Origin: Bartonella tribocorum
Lineage (GTDB): Bacteria; Pseudomonadota; Alphaproteobacteria; Rhizobiales; Rhizobiaceae
DNA length: 59,857 nucleotides
Direction of reading: 5' to 3'
Assembly: GCF_002777915.1 (NCBI RefSeq)
Contig: NZ_NJGE01000013.1
Location: 1 to 59,857 of the forward strand
Part shown: positions 59,360 to 59,857 of the stretch, one piece after another
Layout of the letters: each line of letters starts with the position of its first letter
Position numbering within the stretch: position 1 is the stretch's first letter
Program-made: the position numbers and the translations under genes
The notes under the pieces: model-generated
Databases searched by the model: none
What the model was told of the DNA's origin: nothing
Seen by the model: only the letters and a program-made list of their open reading frames with translations

Positions 59360-59560
59360 GAAATAACGTATAAACAACCAAAGAAATGATTATTTCTAAT
59401 AATGCATTTTGCAATTAAATTTGAACATATACAATAACAAAAGGGAATTATTTCATTCTTTAAGAGATAATACTAGAGTCCTCTTTACCAATTTTTATAA
59501 AATCCATACTCAAACGTCATTCTATTGATTTACGCGCTTTGTTAAAGCAACCTCTAGCCC
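59360..59560. other. Non-coding region after the monooxygenase gene
   Basis: This short stretch contains an AGAAAT-GATT-ATTTCT hairpin near 59380 without a T-run. No gene was seen. Confidence 0.4.
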
Positions 59561-59730
59561 TTAGATCCGTTTTGCAATAACCCCTCCGTTAACGGTATAA
59601 ACAGAAAGCCATTAAATCTATCATTTTTACGCTTATGAAGCTTGCAAAGCTTACACTTCAGAGCTGTTTGTCATGCTCTAATATTCACAGAGCTCCCTTA
59701 TATTCGAGAGCGTTTCTAAGAGGCATTTTA
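59561..59730 (-). pseudogene. Possible remnant of a short-chain dehydrogenase gene
   Basis: On the minus strand a 16-codon frame ends SVYTVNGGVIAKRI and a stop at 59561-59563, which is like the C-terminus of SDR enzymes (a xYTVNGG motif). Just upstream, in other frames, PLRNALEY and SFASFIS recall the usual PLGR...EIA and ASFITG elements, but several stops interrupt. I take this to be the decayed 3' part of such a gene. The match is short and could be chance. Confidence 0.35.
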
Positions 59731-59857
59731 TTCCTTCATAGCTTTTAATCATACATTAGCTTTTTTGAGTTTGTATCAAAATATATGTAGAGTTAATATT
59801 TATATATCTCATATTTTCTGAAAAAATATTTTATATATTTAGCATGCTTATATGAAA

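Overview
The window is chromosomal DNA from an alphaproteobacterium of the Rhizobiales, most probably a Bartonella. This is inferred from AT-rich base use, long non-coding gaps, protein similarity as I recognise it, and gene orders usual in that group (plsY-dprA-topA-rnr, sfsA-map-radC, rlpA-dac-tmk-holB-metG-tatD, pcs-hydratase-DUF6163). The species cannot be fixed from the sequence alone.

Layout. (1) 1-1184: right edge of a phage-type block, with the tail of an upstream gene, a YqaJ/lambda-type exonuclease and an AlpA/excisionase-like HTH protein, ending at tRNA-Thr(UGU). (2) 1384-11526: accB-accC, a DsbA-like thiol oxidoreductase, glpD, dusA, an orphan cobT, an Lrp-type regulator, a uracil-DNA glycosylase-family protein, a secreted or anchored nuclease and rpmG. 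(3) 11630-24633: an MFS transporter, rnr, topA, dprA, plsY, a non-catalytic dihydroorotase homologue, pyrB, an AidB-like protein and ruvX. (4) 24781-31541: gatC-gatA, then, across a bidirectional terminator, a five-gene branched-chain amino-acid ABC transporter. (5) 31883-44061: a double cold-shock protein, a DUF192 protein, a hydrolase, DUF3126, radC-map-sfsA, trmJ-like-murI-rpsD, ttcA, rimO and lexA. (6) 44062-45940: a long AT-rich gap with tRNA-Lys(UUU). (7) 45941-55270: rlpA, a PBP5-like carboxypeptidase homologue, tmk, holB, metG, tatD, an MBL hydrolase and a lipoprotein, followed by a decayed duplicate of the last two. (8) 55663-59857: DUF6163, a hydroxyisobutyryl-CoA hydrolase-like protein, phosphatidylcholine synthase, a UbiH-family monooxygenase and a possible short-chain dehydrogenase remnant.

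Most genes are housekeeping: fatty-acid and phospholipid supply (accBC, plsY, glpD, pcs), pyrimidines (pyrB with a PyrC' partner), RNA modification and decay (dusA, ttcA, rimO, trmJ-like, rnr), DNA repair and recombination (lexA, radC, ruvX, dprA, topA, UDG) and the cell envelope (murI, rlpA, dac).

I see no CRISPR array, insertion sequence or clear multi-gene novel system. The strongest oddities are enzymes that keep their fold but appear to have lost key residues: LexA with an Ala-Ser cleavage site and a changed serine motif, a DD-carboxypeptidase without SxN and KTG, a dihydroorotase without its HxH, and an AidB-like protein without the usual dehydrogenase motifs. The other notable items are the eroding tandem duplication and the phage-tRNA boundary.
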